A DNA stretch of 33,942 nucleotides from NCBI GenBank assembly GCA_002314195.1, contig DCCQ01000115.1, positions 1 through 33,942 on the forward strand, read 5' to 3'. Source of the DNA: Bacteroidales bacterium UBA1077 (GTDB lineage: Bacteria > Bacteroidota > Bacteroidia > Bacteroidales > UBA932). The notes under the pieces are model-generated. The model saw only the letters and a program-made list of their open reading frames with translations, made no database searches and had not been told where the DNA came from. Positions 1-8,287 of this stretch are shown here, in pieces. Positions within the stretch are counted from its first letter, which is position 1. Each line of letters begins with the position of its first letter. Both the position numbers and the translations under genes were made by a program.

Positions 1-51
1 AATGGTTATATTTCTGATAATGAATATGATCCATTTTACAGCCTCCTTTGC

Positions 52-100
52 CACCCTCGGCCATAAGCGTGAGGGACCCAGCCGTCAGGCTGGGAGGGTG
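52..100. repeat. nested inverted repeat downstream of the histidine kinase gene
   Basis: An outer arm CACCCTC (52-58) pairs with GAGGGTG (94-100). An inner arm CCCAGCC (77-83) pairs with GGCTGGG (88-94) around a GTCA loop; the two right-hand arms share base 94. It lies 3' of the minus-strand histidine kinase gene that ends at 138. No T-run follows the inner hairpin on the minus strand, so it is not a textbook intrinsic terminator. It could still end transcription or be a dispersed palindromic element. Nothing else recognisable lies in bases 1-137. Confidence 0.45.
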
Positions 101-137
101 CTTCGGCCCTTCGGCAAACTCTGAGAACAGTTTCTTT

Positions 138-1367
138 TTACTTGAATATGAGCGTGAAGACGGTTGCCTCGGAGTCCGAGCGGCTGAGGCGGAGGGTGCC
201 ACCGTGCATCCTCATGATCTGGCGTGAGAGACTGAGGCCGATGCCGCTGCCGTCGGGCTTCGTGGTGAAGAACGGAATGAATATCTCCTCCTGGCTCGCC
301 GGGCTGATCGCCGGTCCGTCATTGCTCACATTGATGATGACGTTGTCCCTCTTGTCAATCTCAGCGGAGATCTCGATGTGCCGGGCTCCGGCCTGGGCAG
401 CATTCTTCACCAGATTGATGAGAATCTGAGAGATCTGGCTTTCGTCAGCGTACAGCAGAACATCCTCGGTCTTCTCCACGAATTTCGCCACGGCTCCGGC
501 GGCGGTCAGCACCGGCTGGCTGAGGTCGATGACTTTGGCGGCGAGATCCCGCACAAAGAAAGCCTTTCTGACCGGCACGGCGACGTGGGTCAGATCCCTG
601 TACGAATTGACGAATTTTATCAGGCCACGGGACGAGCTGGCTATCGTCTCCAGACCTGCCTTGAGGTCTGGGCCGTCGGAGGGCGGAGTGATCGTCCCGG
701 CATATTCGGAAAGAGCTTCGGAAAGGGACGCGATCGGGGTGACGGTGTTCATGATCTCGTGGGTAAGAACCCTGATTAGTCTTGTCCATGACTCCGATTC
801 ATTTTCCTCGATGGTCTCCGAGATGTCGTTCACCGCAATGATCTTCACGTCTTTACGCCCGATGTGGGCAGAAGTGGCGGAAAGAGAGATGTTGGTCTGA
901 GAGCTTTCTGAATATATCGATGCTTTCTGGTCAAGTCCTTCCTCTACCTTCTCAAAAGCACCTCTTAACGAAGGGCTTACGATGTCAAGCTGGCGAAGTG
1001 TGCTCAAAGAAGACACGCCCAGCAGAAGCAGAGCCTGCTTGTTGGTGTAAAGCACGGAATCAGTTCCGGACTCCAGCACTACGATGCCGGTCTTGGCTTG
1101 GTCCAGCATCTGCCCGTAATATTCCTCCTGCTCCCGGATGTCGGCTGTCTCTTTCTGGAAAATGGTCCGGATTCGGTTAAGGGTCCGGTTGATCTTCCGG
1201 CTGCCCAAGCCGCCCTCGTCGAATCTGAAATTGGTCTCCTTGTCCTCCAGCGCGTCAAGCATATAGGTGACTTTCTTAAGGATGCGATGCCTCGTGAGAA
1301 GCACCGCGACCAGAGCCACCAGCGCCAGCACGCCGGCCGGAATCACTATCTGAGGCCACGGAAGCAT
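138..1367 (-). CDS. PAS-containing sensor histidine kinase, NtrB/NtrY-like
   Basis: Probable membrane-anchored sensor kinase of a two-component system. Residues 7-25 form one hydrophobic segment followed by basic residues, which is a likely single membrane anchor. A PAS-like domain spans about 80-185. The phosphoacceptor box LTHEIMNTVTPI places the histidine at residue 203; this is the NtrB/NtrY-like form of the H box. The HATPase domain has an N box (ILINLVKNAAQAG, about 315-327), a G1 motif (VSNDGPAIS) and a G2 motif (GSGIGLSLSRQIM). The start lies only a few bases past the stop of the sigma-54 type response regulator, so the two are co-transcribed cognate partners. No periplasmic sensor domain is visible, so the signal is probably cytoplasmic or intramembrane. 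The stimulus cannot be told from sequence. Confidence 0.9.
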   Translation of the reverse strand: MLPWPQIVIPAGVLALVALVAVLLTRHRILKKVTYMLDALEDKETNFRFDEGGLGSRKINRTLNRIRTIFQKETADIREQEEYYGQMLDQAKTGIVVLESGTDSVLYTNKQALLLLGVSSLSTLRQLDIVSPSLRGAFEKVEEGLDQKASIYSESSQTNISLSATSAHIGRKDVKIIAVNDISETIEENESESWTRLIRVLTHEIMNTVTPIASLSEALSEYAGTITPPSDGPDLKAGLETIASSSRGLIKFVNSYRDLTHVAVPVRKAFFVRDLAAKVIDLSQPVLTAAGAVAKFVEKTEDVLLYADESQISQILINLVKNAAQAGARHIEISAEIDKRDNVIINVSNDGPAISPASQEEIFIPFFTTKPDGSGIGLSLSRQIMRMHGGTLRLSRSDSEATVFTLIFK

Positions 1368-1371
1368 AGTC

Positions 1372-2715
1372 CTAAATTCCGTATTTCTTGAGTTTGCTGT
1401 AGAGGGTCGGGCGGCTGACGTTCAACGCCTTAGCCACCAGCGACATATTCCCTGAATATTTCTCCACGGCGGCTCGGATCGCCTTCTCCTCAACCTCCTC
1501 CAATGTGGCCACCGATGGCTCGCTTCCTTCGACCAAAGCCTCTGTCGGAAGTTGCAATTCCTTTTCTGTCAAATTGTTGCCTTCAGCGAGAATCACCGCT
1601 TTCTCGATGCAGTTCTGTAGCTCACGAATATTCCCGCTCCAGTGACATTCCTTCAGCGCGGCCTTGGCTTCCGGAGCGATTCCTTCCACCTCGCGATGGT
1701 ACTTCTCGTCGAACCTTTTTATGAATATCTCCGCGAGGGGCACGATGTCTTCCGGGCGCTCTCTCAGAGCCGGCAGATGGATGTTCATCGTGTTGATTCT
1801 GTAGAAGAGGTCCTCCCGGAAAGTGCCTTCCTGCACCTTCTGACGCAGATCCATGTTCGTGGCGCAGACAAGGCGGATGTTCACGTTCCGTGGTTTGGTG
1901 TCTCCGACACGGGTGATTGTCCTGTTCTGAAGGACCCTCAGAAGCTTTGCCTGAAGATGCAGGGGAATATTCCCGATCTCGTCCAGGAACAGGGTTCCGC
2001 CCTCGGCCATCTCGATCTTACCGACCTTGTCAGCGTAAGCGTCCGTAAAGGCCCCCTTGACGTGGCCGAAGAGCTCGCTCTCGAAAAGCGTCTCAGGAAT
2101 CGCACCTGCGTCCACGCTGACCATCAGGCCGTTACGACGCTCGGAATGATTGTGTATCTCTCTGGCCAGAAGGTCTTTGCCGGTTCCGTTCTCTCCTGTG
2201 ATGAGCACCGTCGCATCTGTAGGGCCGATCTTCTCGATTGTCTTCTTGATCTCGGCCATAGCCTGTGACGTGCCCCAGTACATCCCGGTAGGTCCGGTGG
2301 TATATTCATTGGACTGCTGACTGTCCTTCCGGTTCTCCGCCACCGCCCTTTCCAACGTGGCGAGCAGTTTCTCGTTCTCCCACGGCTTCACGATGAAGTC
2401 GAACGCCCCTCTTTTCATCCCCTCGACCGCCAGCGAGATGTCGGCGTAGGCAGTGAACAGTACCACCTTCTGGTTCGGGTTGTTGTTGCGTAACTCGCTG
2501 AGCCAGAACAGCCCCTCGTTTCCCGTGTTGATGTCCGTGTTGAAATTCATGTCCAACAGTATCACGTCCGGCTGGAACGTGTTCACCGTGCTGATCAGCT
2601 GGGCTGGTGACGGCAGGATCTCCACCGCCTCGAACCGCATGGGCAAAAGGATCTTCAGTGCGGACCGTATCCCCGCATTGTCATCCACAACAAGCACTTT
2701 TCCGACTTTCTTCAT
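1372..2715 (-). CDS. sigma-54-dependent response regulator, NtrC family
   Basis: Transcription activator with the three standard modules. The receiver domain (1-120) has the acidic pair DD at 11-12 and the phospho-Asp at about 55 in VILLDM, with a conserved Lys in IVKPW. The AAA+ domain (about 145-370) has Walker A GENGTGKD and Walker B GGTLFLDEIGN. The C-terminal Fis-type helix-turn-helix is SLVAKALNVSRPTLYSKLK. The sigma-54 contact loop reads GAFTDA rather than the canonical GAFTGA; my recollection is that this variant is common in Bacteroidetes, so I do not read it as a defect. It is followed by the cognate kinase with almost no gap. A roughly 100-bp spacer separates it from the upstream PD40/SPOR gene, so it may have its own promoter, though I found no convincing TAnnTTTG or sigma-54 site there. 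Confidence 0.95.
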   Translation of the reverse strand: MKKVGKVLVVDDNAGIRSALKILLPMRFEAVEILPSPAQLISTVNTFQPDVILLDMNFNTDINTGNEGLFWLSELRNNNPNQKVVLFTAYADISLAVEGMKRGAFDFIVKPWENEKLLATLERAVAENRKDSQQSNEYTTGPTGMYWGTSQAMAEIKKTIEKIGPTDATVLITGENGTGKDLLAREIHNHSERRNGLMVSVDAGAIPETLFESELFGHVKGAFTDAYADKVGKIEMAEGGTLFLDEIGNIPLHLQAKLLRVLQNRTITRVGDTKPRNVNIRLVCATNMDLRQKVQEGTFREDLFYRINTMNIHLPALRERPEDIVPLAEIFIKRFDEKYHREVEGIAPEAKAALKECHWSGNIRELQNCIEKAVILAEGNNLTEKELQLPTEALVEGSEPSVATLEEVEEKAIRAAVEKYSGNMSLVAKALNVSRPTLYSKLKKYGI

Positions 2716-2818
2716 CTTGGTATTTCTTTTTGGCCAATCACAGCAATCATCATCATTGGCTGTGTCATTCTTTCTTTTTAGCGTTTTCTCCTGAATCCCG
2801 GAAACGCAGGTGTTTGGA

Positions 2819-4672
2819 CTATTCCGATGCGGATTCGGTGACGGAGATGTTCTCCGCGCCGGCGGCCTTCAAGGCGGCCACAAGGGCATCGACCTGAGGC
2901 TTGTCGTCGAACGGGCCTACCGTGAACACAACGGCTCCGGCCTCCACGCTCTTTATCAGATCCTTGTCTGAGTGTTCGTGGATGGCGGAGATTGCCTGTT
3001 CGGACAGCGACTGGCCATCCTCAGGGTAGATCTTGACCATCATCAAAGTCCTGACTTTCGACTCAAGTTCCCTGGCCTTGGACACACTGATGACCTGACC
3101 GTTGTGGAAAGCGTCGATCTGAGCGTCGCGGAATCCTCTCTTCTTCACCTTGTTGAGGTTGGACAAGGCATCCTTGTATGTTTTGAAAAGTCCAGCCGAA
3201 TATGCATGTTTGCCCGAGGCCGTGATCCTTTCAAAGACCGGACTCAAGCCGTTCAGGTCTGCGACAGAGGCTTTCCTGGACAATGTGAATATCCTGATCT
3301 GGTAGATGATGCCCTCCGGCAAGGTGTTGTTCTCCGCGAATCTGCCTTCCGGGAGGATCATGAATGAATAGTCAAACGTCGGTTTTGGCTTGCGGATGTC
3401 CAGATGCAGGTCGGATCCGTAACTGTTCTTCGAGAATGTGTAGCCTGAAGCTGTCCCGACAATCTCCTTGTCGGCCTCGGCCTGAAGCTTTCGTGTGTCG
3501 ATCACTATTCCGTTGGCCAGAAAGTCCATCTCGATGTTCTGGAGTTCCTTCACGGCCGCGTTCAGAGCGGCGTTCAGGGTAGGAAGCATAAGCTCTTTGT
3601 CCGCGATTTCGGCTGAGAGTCGGGCTTTCTCCTCGTCCGGTGCTGTGGCCAGTCCGGAGCGCATCTTGTCCAGGTTCTTTCCGAACCTTGCCACAGAATC
3701 CCGCAATGCTCTGACTTCCCGCATCTTGTCCATGTACTTCTTTGTCCCTTCGTCCTGTTGGCTGTCATCGGAGACCGCGGAGCCATTGTCGATTCTGGTC
3801 CGGTCAGCCGCCGGATTCAAGGCGGCCAATGCCCTCAACTCGCCCACGTCGGAGACCGCCTTGCGGACAGGCATGCTGTCATATTCAAGAACATAGATCA
3901 TGACGCTGTCGCGGCCGCACTCGCGGTTGGAAGCGAAGATTGAATATTTCCCGTCCTCCGTGTTGACGAAGAGGAAGTCATCGTACGGCGAGGAATACGG
4001 AAAGCCCATGTTCACGGGCATGTCCCAGTCGTTCGTCTCGCTGTTCCAGTTTGAGACGTAAAGGTCGTAGCCACCCATGCCGTAAAGCCCTTTTGACGCG
4101 AAGTAAAGTGATTGACCGTCAGGTGAAAGCATCGGGTAGATCTCATCCGAGGAACTGGTCATCTGCTCGTTGATCAACGCCGGGACAGACCACAGGGAAT
4201 CGGTCAGGTGCGTCGCATAGATATTCCTGATGCCCTCTTCGTCCTTGGCTGAATAAAAGATGTCTTTGGAGCCGTCAGGGACGTAGATCGCCCGTGACAG
4301 ATTGTCACCTCCGAGCGAGTCCAACTGATTCGGAGTTTTCCTCCAGCTGAAATCCTTCAAAGGGTAGAACAGAAAGAAGTCTTCAAGTGGGAATGTACGC
4401 TTTGCCACAACTGTGGGTTGGCTACAGAATCCCATCATGTTGAGCCCGTTACGTGACAGCAGCAACTGTTCCTCCGCCTTCGCCGAGGACGTGGAGTCCA
4501 AAGCGGCCACCGCGTCTTCACCGTACTTGACCGCCTCGGCGAAATTGTATGCAAGCCGGCATGAGTCCGCTTTCATCATAAGTTTTGTGGGAGAGACCTG
4601 AGCGGAGGCCTCTACGCTGAGCGCGGGTTGCGCGAGCAGAATGAATATGCCGATGAATATTTTGTTTCTCAT
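2819..4672 (-). CDS. secreted PD40-repeat protein with C-terminal SPOR-like repeats
   Basis: Exported envelope protein. I chose the ATG at 4672 rather than the in-frame ATG at 4702 because it begins directly with a good signal peptide (MRNKIFIGIFILLAQPALS, ending near ASAQ). The mature protein opens with a short helical region. Beta-propeller-like PD40 repeats follow (e.g. DEIYPMLSPDGQSLYFASKG), then a charged coiled-coil stretch (DKMREVRALRDSVARFGKNLD and following). Two segments near the end resemble SPOR domains: one around IYQIRIFTLSRK to GFRDAQIDAFHNGQ, the other the terminal VVFTVGPFDDKPQVDALVAALKA segment. PD40 plus SPOR suggests a periplasmic or outer-membrane protein that touches peptidoglycan. 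There is no OmpA motif. It lies upstream of the NtrC-type pair on the same strand and could share a transcript. The exact role is unknown. Confidence 0.8.
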   Translation of the reverse strand: MRNKIFIGIFILLAQPALSVEASAQVSPTKLMMKADSCRLAYNFAEAVKYGEDAVAALDSTSSAKAEEQLLLSRNGLNMMGFCSQPTVVAKRTFPLEDFFLFYPLKDFSWRKTPNQLDSLGGDNLSRAIYVPDGSKDIFYSAKDEEGIRNIYATHLTDSLWSVPALINEQMTSSSDEIYPMLSPDGQSLYFASKGLYGMGGYDLYVSNWNSETNDWDMPVNMGFPYSSPYDDFLFVNTEDGKYSIFASNRECGRDSVMIYVLEYDSMPVRKAVSDVGELRALAALNPAADRTRIDNGSAVSDDSQQDEGTKKYMDKMREVRALRDSVARFGKNLDKMRSGLATAPDEEKARLSAEIADKELMLPTLNAALNAAVKELQNIEMDFLANGIVIDTRKLQAEADKEIVGTASGYTFSKNSYGSDLHLDIRKPKPTFDYSFMILPEGRFAENNTLPEGIIYQIRIFTLSRKASVADLNGLSPVFERITASGKHAYSAGLFKTYKDALSNLNKVKKRGFRDAQIDAFHNGQVISVSKARELESKVRTLMMVKIYPEDGQSLSEQAISAIHEHSDKDLIKSVEAGAVVFTVGPFDDKPQVDALVAALKAAGAENISVTESASE

Positions 4673-4699
4673 TTCGAAAAATCTCGGTGAATGCGTCTG

Positions 4700-4707
4700 C
4701 AAAAATA
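4700..4707 (-). promoter_or_regulatory. possible -7 element for the PD40/SPOR gene
   Basis: The minus strand reads TATTTTTG here, matching the Bacteroidetes -7 consensus TAnnTTTG about 28 bp before the chosen ATG at 4672. I see no clear TTTG at the -33 spacing. The site also overlaps the rejected upstream ATG at 4702, which supports the downstream start. Confidence 0.35.
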
Positions 4708-4748
4708 AGAAATACTTGGCAGATAATTTCTTTCTAAGAAAAAAATGC

Positions 4749-4756
4749 TAAATTTG
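4749..4756 (+). promoter_or_regulatory. -7 promoter element for secDF
   Basis: TAAATTTG matches TAnnTTTG about 52 bp upstream of the secDF ATG. The -33 region is only a TTT-rich stretch, not a perfect TTTG. The leader that follows is A/T-rich (AAAATAAAAGTTAAAATT before the ATG) with no Shine-Dalgarno sequence, as is usual for Bacteroidetes. Confidence 0.5.
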
Positions 4757-4808
4757 TACCCCTATTTTTATGCGCAAAAATTAAAACAATAAAATAAAAG
4801 TTAAAATT

Positions 4809-7800
4809 ATGCAAAGTAAAGGTTGGATTAGGCTTGTCGCCATTCTGCTTGCGATCGCTTCCATTTGGCAGCTTTCCTTCACAGCGGTGACAGCCATCCA
4901 GGAAAAGAAAGCGGAGAAGTTCGCCGAGAAGGCAGCCGTCGCTGCCCAGAACTCAGCGGCTTTCGCCCGGATTCCTGAAAATGACCAGGCTTACTATCTG
5001 GACTCAATCAGGAAGGAACAGAACAGGGTATTCATCGATTCCATCTCTTCGAAGAAGGTATTCCTTTGGAACACTTACAAGGAGTGCAAGGCCAAGGAAA
5101 TCAACCTAGGTCTGGATCTCAAGGGTGGTATGAACGTCATGCTGCAGGTGCAGCTTCAGGATCTTGTCAGGGCCATTTCCGGCAACAGCATGAATCCTGA
5201 GTTCCAGAAGGCTCTTGCCCTCGCCAAGGAGCGCAGCGTGAACTCACGTGAGGACTACATCACCCTTTTCGCCGACGCATGGAAGGAAGTGGCCAACGGC
5301 CAGACCCTCGCCCAGATTTTCGGGACCTACGAGATGAAGGACAAGATCACTCCGGCATCCACCGATGCCGAGGTCATCAGCGTCATCCGTGAAGAGGCCG
5401 AGAGTGCCGTCGCTAACTCATTCAACGTGCTCAGAAGCCGTATCGACCGTTTCGGTGTGACCCAGCCTTCCATCCAGAAGCTTGGAAACAGTGGGCGTAT
5501 CCTCGTCGAACTCCCTGGCGTCAAGGAGCCTGAGCGTGTCAGGAAACTCCTTCAGGGAACCGCTTCCCTCGAATTCTGGGAGACCTACACAAATCAGGAG
5601 CTTTCGGGCTACCTTGCTGAGGCTAATGCAAAACTGGCCGAGATCCTTTCTGAAGAAGGAACAGACTCCACAGCAACAGAAACTCAACCTGAGACGTCTG
5701 TGACTGAGAACAGCACGGACTCTCTTCTTAATTCCGAGATTGCTCAGAACAAGGATAACTCAGCGGAGATCAATGCCTACAAAAAAGCAAACCCTCTTTT
5801 CGCTGTTCTCAGCCCATCAGGCTCAAACAACGCCTGCATCGGCTATGCTGCTGCAATTGACACAGCCAAGGTCAACAGGTATCTCGCCATGCCTCAGATT
5901 GCCGAGATCTTCCCGGCCGAGTTTAGACCTATGTGGACCGTCAAGCCTTCCGAGTATGTTCAGGGAGACAACGTTTACGAGCTCGTCGCCATCAAAGCGA
6001 CCTCGAGGGACGGCAAGGCGAAACTTGACGGTGGCGTGATCACTGACGCGCATGTCGTTTACGACCACGGCTCTAACGGTGAGCCTTCTGTCTCCATGAG
6101 CATGAACGCCGAAGGCGCCAACATCTGGGCCCGCATGACCAGCGACAACGTCGGCAAGCAGATAGCCATCGTCCTCGATGACATGGTATATTCATACCCT
6201 AACGTGCAGAACGCCATCACGGGCGGAAGTTCCTCCATCACCGGCCACTTCACCCCGGACGAGGCGACCGACCTTGTGAACGTCCTCAAGTCAGGTAAGC
6301 TTCCGGCACCCGCCACCATCATCCAGGAGCAGGTCGTAGGTCCTTCCCTCGGAGCCAAGTCCATCAACGCAGGTATGATCTCATTCCTCATCGCGTTCAT
6401 CCTTGTGCTCGTTTACATGATTTTCTTCTATCAGGGCGCCGGTGTCGCCGCTGACATCGCTCTTCTCTGCAACGTGCTTCTCCTCTTCGGAGTCCTCGTT
6501 TCATTCGGAGCCGTCCTGACACTCCCTGGTATCGCCGGTCTTGTCCTGACAATGGGTATGGCCGTTGACGCCAACGTGATCATCTACGAGCGTATCAAGG
6601 AAGAGCTTGCCGCAGGCAAGGGGCTTGGCAAGGCTGTGGCCGATGGTTACAAGAACGCCTACTCAGCCATCATCGACGGTCAGGTGACCACCCTCCTTAC
6701 CGGTATCGTTCTCTTCGTGTTCGGTTCCGGTCCTGTGCAGGGCTTCGCCACAACGTTGATCATCGGTATCATCACCTCTGTCCTCACCTCTATCTTCATC
6801 ACAAGGCTTATCTTCGATGACCGCATCGAGAAGGGCAAGAACATCACATTCGAGAACAACCTCACCAAGAACTTCCTAAAGAACACTCATTTTGACTTCA
6901 TTGCAGCCCGTAAGTGGTCTTACATCATCTCCGGTGCGTTGATCGTCATCTCTGTTGTCTCCATCTTCACCAAGGGCTTCACCTATGGTGTAGACTTCAC
7001 CGGTGGACGTACCTATGTTGTCCGTTTCGACCAGCCTGTGACCGCAGAGCAGGTCCGCAGCGCGGCCGAGGTTGAGTTCGACGGCGCCGTCGAGGTCAAG
7101 CAGTTCGGAGGTGAGAGCCAGATGAAGATCACGACCCAGTACAAGAACGATCAGGAGTCAACCGACGTTGACGCTGAGGTAGAGGCCAAACTCTACAATG
7201 CCTTGAAGCCGTTCTTCGCCGAGAAGGACATCACTCTTGACGAGTTCAAGTCCACGGTTGACAATCCTAACGGTATCATCTCATCTGACAAGGTCGGCCC
7301 TACTATCGCCAACGACATGAAGAGAGACGCGATCATCGCTGTCATCCTCTCCTTGCTTGTGATCTTCGCCTACATCGCGTTCCGTTTCAAGGGATGGACC
7401 TGGGGTCTTGGCGGTGTGGTTTCACTTGCCCACACAGCCATCATCGTCATCGGCTTCTTCTCCCTGTTCTCAGGAATTCTGCCGTTCAACCTTGACGTTG
7501 ACCAGACGTTCATCGCGGCCATCCTGACCATCATCGGTTACGCCATCAATGACAATGTGGTTATCTTCGACCGAATCCGTGAGTACAGGACCCTGCATCC
7601 GAATGTTGACGTGAGGACCAACACCAATCTGGCCATCAACGCTACCTTGACCCGTACAGTCAACACCTCTGTCTCCACTCTCGTCACCATGCTCGCCATC
7701 GCGGTCTTCGGCGGTGAGTCCATCAGAGGTCTTGCGGTTGCCCTTATCCTTGGTATCTGCATCGGTACCTACGCATCAATATTCATCGGTACTCCGGTGA

Positions 7801-7874
7801 TGTACGATGCCACAATGTGGGATCAGAAGCGCCTTGCCGCCAAGAATGGCAATGCAAAACCATCAAAGAAATAA
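4809..7874 (+). CDS. secDF: protein translocase subunit SecDF (fused)
   Basis: Fusion of SecD and SecF, the proton-motive-force-driven accessory of the Sec translocon in the inner membrane. TM1 is at residues 8-25, followed by the SecD signature GLDLKGGMNV (101-110). A large periplasmic part includes SRIDRFGVTQPSIQ and RILVELPGV. The SecD membrane block includes GMAVDANVIIYERIKEE (about 580-600). The SecF half begins near residue 700, with WSYIISGALIVIS, the GVDFTGGRTYVVRFD motif, and later IGYAINDNVVIFDRIRE. The periplasmic region holds a low-complexity Thr/Ser/Glu linker around residues 285-310. Full length of 1021 residues agrees with fused SecDF of Bacteroidetes. Codon choice is biased towards C-ending codons, as expected for a well-expressed gene. 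It is monocistronic, with its own -7 element and terminator. Confidence 0.97.
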   Translation: MQSKGWIRLVAILLAIASIWQLSFTAVTAIQEKKAEKFAEKAAVAAQNSAAFARIPENDQAYYLDSIRKEQNRVFIDSISSKKVFLWNTYKECKAKEINLGLDLKGGMNVMLQVQLQDLVRAISGNSMNPEFQKALALAKERSVNSREDYITLFADAWKEVANGQTLAQIFGTYEMKDKITPASTDAEVISVIREEAESAVANSFNVLRSRIDRFGVTQPSIQKLGNSGRILVELPGVKEPERVRKLLQGTASLEFWETYTNQELSGYLAEANAKLAEILSEEGTDSTATETQPETSVTENSTDSLLNSEIAQNKDNSAEINAYKKANPLFAVLSPSGSNNACIGYAAAIDTAKVNRYLAMPQIAEIFPAEFRPMWTVKPSEYVQGDNVYELVAIKATSRDGKAKLDGGVITDAHVVYDHGSNGEPSVSMSMNAEGANIWARMTSDNVGKQIAIVLDDMVYSYPNVQNAITGGSSSITGHFTPDEATDLVNVLKSGKLPAPATIIQEQVVGPSLGAKSINAGMISFLIAFILVLVYMIFFYQGAGVAADIALLCNVLLLFGVLVSFGAVLTLPGIAGLVLTMGMAVDANVIIYERIKEELAAGKGLGKAVADGYKNAYSAIIDGQVTTLLTGIVLFVFGSGPVQGFATTLIIGIITSVLTSIFITRLIFDDRIEKGKNITFENNLTKNFLKNTHFDFIAARKWSYIISGALIVISVVSIFTKGFTYGVDFTGGRTYVVRFDQPVTAEQVRSAAEVEFDGAVEVKQFGGESQMKITTQYKNDQESTDVDAEVEAKLYNALKPFFAEKDITLDEFKSTVDNPNGIISSDKVGPTIANDMKRDAIIAVILSLLVIFAYIAFRFKGWTWGLGGVVSLAHTAIIVIGFFSLFSGILPFNLDVDQTFIAAILTIIGYAINDNVVIFDRIREYRTLHPNVDVRTNTNLAINATLTRTVNTSVSTLVTMLAIAVFGGESIRGLAVALILGICIGTYASIFIGTPVMYDATMWDQKRLAAKNGNAKPSKK

Positions 7875-7895
7875 TCTTTCTTAAATGAATATGCT

Positions 7896-7928
7896 AAAGC
7901 GCCGGCCCGTTCAGGTTGGCGCTTTTTT
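7896..7928 (+). terminator. intrinsic terminator of secDF
   Basis: A perfect 8-bp stem, AAAGCGCC (7896-7903) with GGCGCTTT (7918-7925), is followed by a T-run to 7928. It starts 22 bp past the secDF stop codon. Confidence 0.9.
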
Positions 7929-8287
7929 GTGCACGACACAAAATCATTCATTCAACCCCCAGTCACTACGTGACAGCCCCGGTGGGGCATTGGGGACCGT
8001 ATTCCCCAAACCCCTTGCGTCGCTTCGCTCCGATGTCCCTAGTCCCTGGTGTCTCTGGGATTTCGTTATATGCGGGTATGTTATTTGTTCACATTCTATA
8101 CTTGGTTTTTGACTGCATTACATGTCCTTGGTGGGGTTTCTTTGGTGGTATTGTCGAAAAATTTATGTTTCTTATGATTCTTATATGTTTCTTTGCAGAT
8201 TATATTGTTTAGAATGACTAACTTGGTACCGGATTCCAGAAGGTATTCTGGGATTCAGGTGTTATACTGTCAAACTTTGCTTTTACT
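7929..8287. other. 359-bp non-coding stretch with several short palindromes
   Basis: I see no gene here. The small open frames have no start context or domain. The left part holds closely spaced small inverted repeats: GTCAC-tac-GTGAC, GCCCC-ggt-GGGGC and TTGGGG with CCCCAA (all about 7965-8012). An AT-rich tract (8090-8215) follows, then the hairpin at 8233-8254. The cluster of small hairpins is the kind of sequence found in dispersed intergenic repeats, but no second copy lies in this window to confirm that. Confidence 0.5.
8233..8254. promoter_or_regulatory. inverted repeat upstream of the Rpn family gene
   Basis: ATTCCAGAA (8233-8241) pairs with TTCTGGGAT (8246-8254), 9 bp with one G-T pair, around a GGTA loop. 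It lies 33 bp before the ATG at 8288 and could be an operator or an mRNA hairpin in the leader. No T-run follows, so it is not a terminator. Confidence 0.45.

Noticed and set aside
2716..2818. Search for a sigma-54 promoter or operator in front of the NtrC-type regulator
   Set aside because: No GG-N10-GC type site is convincing. A CACAGC/GCTGTG pairing exists but is short and could be chance.
7885..8212. Two small plus-strand frames after secDF
   Set aside because: They start inside the secDF terminator or among short palindromes and encode no recognisable protein.
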